A DNA stretch of 11,265 nucleotides from Polyrhizophydium stewartii (Eukaryota; Chytridiomycota; Chytridiomycetes; Rhizophydiales): contig JADGIZ010000604.1 in the NCBI GenBank assembly GCA_027604665.1, forward strand, positions 1 through 11,265, in the 5' to 3' direction. Below the pieces are notes generated by a model. It saw only the letters and a list, made by a program, of their open reading frames with translations, was not told where the DNA came from and did not search any database. The position numbers were made by a program, and so were the translations under genes. Shown one piece after another: positions 8,430-11,265 of this stretch (its first letter is position 1; every line of letters begins with the position of its first letter).

Positions 8430-10898
8430 ACGAATACGGCGCGGAAACCCGCATGGCAGCCCGTGGCGAGGCGCGAGGCGGTCGCAGCGTTGCAGGTCGT
8501 GGCGTTGACGGCTGGCGGACGGGCCGAGCCGGCTGGCGAGCGACACCATGCTTCCGCATGATAACCACAGGACTGCGGCACCGCTCGACGCCACCCCAGG
8601 GTCGAGCCGCTCTTCGCGCACTCCAAACGACCAAAACAAGCTGCTCGTGGAGTGCTCTCTCGGGCACCAGCACACGCAGACCCGACAACAGGCGCAGATG
8701 CCATCATCGAATCGCACCTTGTGGACCTCTTCAGCATGAGCGCCAGCTGGCCGAGCAAGGCCAAAGTCGACTTGGGCTTGCGCGCCAGGCAAAAGGTGTT
8801 GACGAGCGCGGTGAACCAGACGTACGGCCCCACCGGGTCTTCCGGCTGCTGAAGCATCATCGGTGGTCGAAACGCTAGGACGAACGAAGTGCATTTGAGT
8901 AGAGGCTCCTTGGGTCTGCAACTCGAGCGGCAGGCTGAGCTCGCCCGGTCCGCGATGCTGCTTTGCTTGCATCTGCCGCATCTGCTGTGTCTGTGGCGAC
9001 ATCTGGCAAAGGTGCTCCTCGTGGGGGTTCTGTGCAGCCTGGACCGCCTGCTGCAAGAAGCTGTCGAAGGCGCTATACGCCTGGCGCGAGGTCAGGCCGG
9101 CGAAGGAGAGCGGTGCCGGGGCCGTATTGAAGCCAGCAGGATCCGCCGCGGCGGCAACATCGGCGCCAGCACCAGCGGCCGGGGCTTGGGCGGCCTGCGC
9201 GGCGTCCGCAGGGTCATTGGGGGAAGTGGCGGCTGTGGCACCCGATGGCAGGCCGGGAGCGGACATGACGGCAGCGGCAGCGACAATGTCGAGTGAGGCG
9301 GAGGCGGCAGCAGTAGCGTCAAACCCGGCGGCCTGGGCGGCGACGGGGGCAGAGGCGGCGGAAAGGGCGGAATCGGAGGAGCGGGCGAGCGGGTCGGAGT
9401 CTCCGCCGAAGCGGGTGCGCAGCGTTGTTCGAGGCGAGCTGTGCGCTGGTGGCGGGCACGGCGACCGTGCACGGCCGTGCGTCGAGGCCGAGGATCCCGG
9501 CAGAGCGGCGGCAGGCGCGGCGGCGACGGGCGTCGAGGCGGCACGCACGGACGGGCAAGGCGACGGTGCTAAGGCCTGTGGCACGCCCCGATGTTCGCGA
9601 GGGTCCTCCGCCTCCGCCGTCGTTGCCGCCGCGCCGCACGCGGTCGGGCTTGCGGCGGGCGGAGTTGCGCTTGGCCCGAGCGACTTCACGGCGATCGATG
9701 GCGCTCCCTCGCTCCTCTGCGGCGAGCTCGCAAAGGTCGCTGCAGCTGCGGGCGGCACCGGCTGTCCGGCTTGCATAGCTTCGGCTGGCGCGGCCGCGGA
9801 GCCTGCGTCCGGGTCGGGCGGCATCGGCAACGGGTTCGCACTCGCCACGGCGGGGTCTTGTCGGCGGAGCGGCCAAGACGACGACGTCGGCGGAGACATC
9901 GCCGGACGCACGCACTCGCCGCCAGCGGCGTCCACCACGGCGTGCATATTCAAGCGCAGTAGGTGCGGATGCATCGGGTCGAGCGGCGGTCGCCCTGGAC
10001 CCAGGCTTTGTGGTCCAGCGGACTCGGGCACTGAGGGGGTTGTCGGCGCGTTGGTCGAGGAACGGGAGCCCGCCAGAAGGGCGGGCGTGCTGGCGTGAGG
10101 CCTATCTGCAGGCGTCGGCGACTCGGCTGTCGAGGAGCGCAAGGCACATGCTGCGTCTGCGGCGCCTTGGGAAGGGGCTAACTCGGCAGCCTGCCGCGGC
10201 GTCGCTGGCCCAGCTGTCGGCGACTGCCGGTGCATCACGGGCCGAACCGTGGCGCGAGCGGGGGCAGATGCGGCGAGGACAGGCGGCGATCCTGCCGGGC
10301 GCGGGCCGAGAGGGAGTATGAGGCGGTCAAGGACGTCTCCGCGGTGGTGCGGGCTCGTTAGCGGCGCTCGCTGTCGAGTGGATGCCGGCTGGCGCGGCTG
10401 CGGGCTGGGCGGGGGTTGGCGCGAGTCGGGGAGCGAACCGCTTTGCACGGGCGGAGCGTTCGGGACTGCGGCCGCGGCGAGTGCCGACATGAGCGGCGTC
10501 GCCGGAGCGAGATCCGGTCGTGTGTGAGTCGGCTCCAGATGAGGGCCGCCACCTGAGCCCGGCTGCTGCGTTCGGTGTCGGAGCTGCTGCTCGTCGGGAT
10601 GCCGACTTGGTGGCTCGGCAGATGTCGCAGCCAGCGCCGGCGGCGCCGGCGCGAGCGAGATGCCGAGGTCAAGGTCCATGTCAAAGTCGAGGTCTATGCT
10701 CAAGCTCAGGAGCTCGAGGTCGAGGTTCGAGTTTGGCTGAAACGGGGTCGGCTCATCAGTGGCAGTCGCCTCGCCGGGATCGAGAGCCTGCGGAGCTGGG
10801 TTGGGGATGGCGCCGGATGCGAGTGCTTCTGGCGGCTTCGGCTGGCCATGCGACCAGGTTCGCGGCGAAGGCTTCGCTGGTAGCGGCCATGGCTTCAT
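8430..10898 (-). CDS. Large disordered Ala/Pro/Ser-rich protein with acidic N-terminal repeat and short helical C-terminal region; unknown function, 3' end unclear
   Basis: I do not recognise this protein. A stop-free minus-strand frame starts at the ATG at 10898 (KPWPLPAKPSP...). At about residues 50-75 it has an alternating Leu/Asp segment, LDLELLSLSIDLDFDMDLDL, like an acidic activation domain. About 500 Ala/Pro/Ser/Gly-rich residues follow, then a more ordered stretch, SFAGLTSRQAYSAFDSFLQQ, at about 9050-9110. Further on, the best coding signal changes frame: PKEPLLKCTSFVLAF and VGPYVWFTALVNTFCLARKP (about 8915-8725) look helical and folded. An 85-nt GT-AG intron (9000-8916) would join these frames in phase. 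Another shift is needed near 8720-8656 to reach LLSGLRVLVPERALHEQLVL. After about 8430 the gene enters the G/C-only tract. One frame stops at 8074. The activator-like composition suggests a transcription-related role, but that is only inference. It could be frameshifted or decaying. Confidence 0.5.
8916..9000 (-). other. Candidate intron in the disordered-protein gene
   Basis: 85 nt, GTCGCC donor at 9000 and TTGCAG acceptor ending at 8916. It joins EEHLCQ to IPKEPLLKC in phase. The donor is weak and there is no clear CTGAC branch. The sequence it removes is Gln/Met-rich and could itself be coding, so a frameshift is an alternative explanation. Confidence 0.35.
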
Positions 10899-11265
10899 CT
10901 TGACGGACAGAGCTGCTCCAGACGGGAGGCGGCTGCTCGAGGTTGCCTCGACCGCGTTCGCGCTGGTGTGGTGCAACGGAGGCGAGGCTCGGGATGACCG
11001 CCACGAGCATTTTGACGGCTGGCGGCCAAGACGAGCGGCGGAGCGGCACAAAGGGTGGCGGCTGACGTGCGGCGCATGAGCGGTCGACCGGCGGATATTC
11101 AAACGGCGCGACGGCCGCCCTTCAGGCCGAAAGAGACGGGACGAGGCGGATTCGGTCTCGTCTTCACAGCACGGACCCACTCTCCCAGCTGCGCCGCTCG
11201 TTCAACAACTCGCTCGCACTGTGACACCCGCCAAGCAAGATCATCCTCCTTGTCTTCCTCATGCA
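10899..11265. other. Right-edge region without a supported gene
   Basis: About 370 nt upstream of the ATG at 10898. Minus-strand frames are open here but lack a clear start or any recognisable domain. It may hold the promoter or 5' leader of the disordered-protein gene, or an upstream exon. No TATA box, tRNA or repeat was identified. Confidence 0.35.

Noticed and set aside
7532..8860. 442-codon minus-strand frame crossing the G/C tract as one protein
   Set aside because: Only its first 45 or so codons look coding; the rest crosses the untrustworthy G/C-only tract and then shadows the first exon of the Pif1-like gene.
9127..10098. 323-codon Ala-rich plus-strand open frame
   Set aside because: Composition is explained by the high-GC Ala/Pro-rich gene on the other strand, which is open far longer; no motif supports the plus strand.
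1..11265. tRNA, rRNA, CRISPR array or transposon with terminal repeats
   Set aside because: No cloverleaf, rRNA core sequence, regularly spaced direct repeats, transposase, integrase or paired terminal repeats were seen on reading through both strands.

Overview
The window looks like a gene-dense, GC-rich fungal nuclear genome. The genes are spliced with very short GT-AG introns (about 56-105 nt), and most of these carry a CTGAC branch-point motif 15-30 nt before the acceptor. The gene families present (an LPL1/ROG1-type lipase, the RPA 14 kDa subunit, a Pif1-family helicase-like protein) are eukaryotic. An early-diverging fungus such as a chytrid would fit, but this is an impression and not proven by anything here.

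Layout. At 1-1700 (+) is the 3' part of a DUF676 serine esterase/lipase gene, whose upstream exon runs off the left edge. It converges, with only 48 bp between stop codons, on a four-exon minus-strand gene for replication protein A subunit 3 (1749-2296), reconstructed here from fragments in three frames. Directly upstream of RPA3, at 2297-2530, lie two short minus-strand pieces with the CxxC...CxxC zinc-finger signature of the HSCB/Jac1 Fe-S co-chaperone. No J-domain follows. One short intron would instead join them in frame to the RPA3 start codon. A CT-rich block (coding-strand sense) at about 2588-2690 probably marks the promoter of this unit.

From 7920 down to 2828 (-) lies one large three-exon gene, about 1,650 residues. 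In order it encodes a disordered basic N-terminus, an RNase H1-type hybrid-binding domain (the 'viroplasmin' fold), a Pif1/RecD-like helicase core with a four-cysteine zinc-ribbon-like insert, and a disordered tail of roughly 740 residues. The helicase core aligns motif by motif with Pif1, but key catalytic residues are changed in Walker A, Walker B, motif III, motif V and motif VI. The protein therefore reads as a candidate pseudohelicase tethered to RNA:DNA hybrids. This is the most interesting object in the window.

From about 10900 down to about 8430 (-) there is a long disordered Ala/Pro/Ser-rich reading frame with an acidic leucine/aspartate repeat near its N-terminus. It passes, through likely introns or frameshifts, into a short folded-looking helical region. 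Just downstream is an abnormal, almost A/T-free stretch (about 8236-8393) with runs of 10 C and 16 G. This may be a sequencing or assembly artefact, and it makes the 3' end of the gene unreadable. The right-hand 370 bases hold no supported gene.
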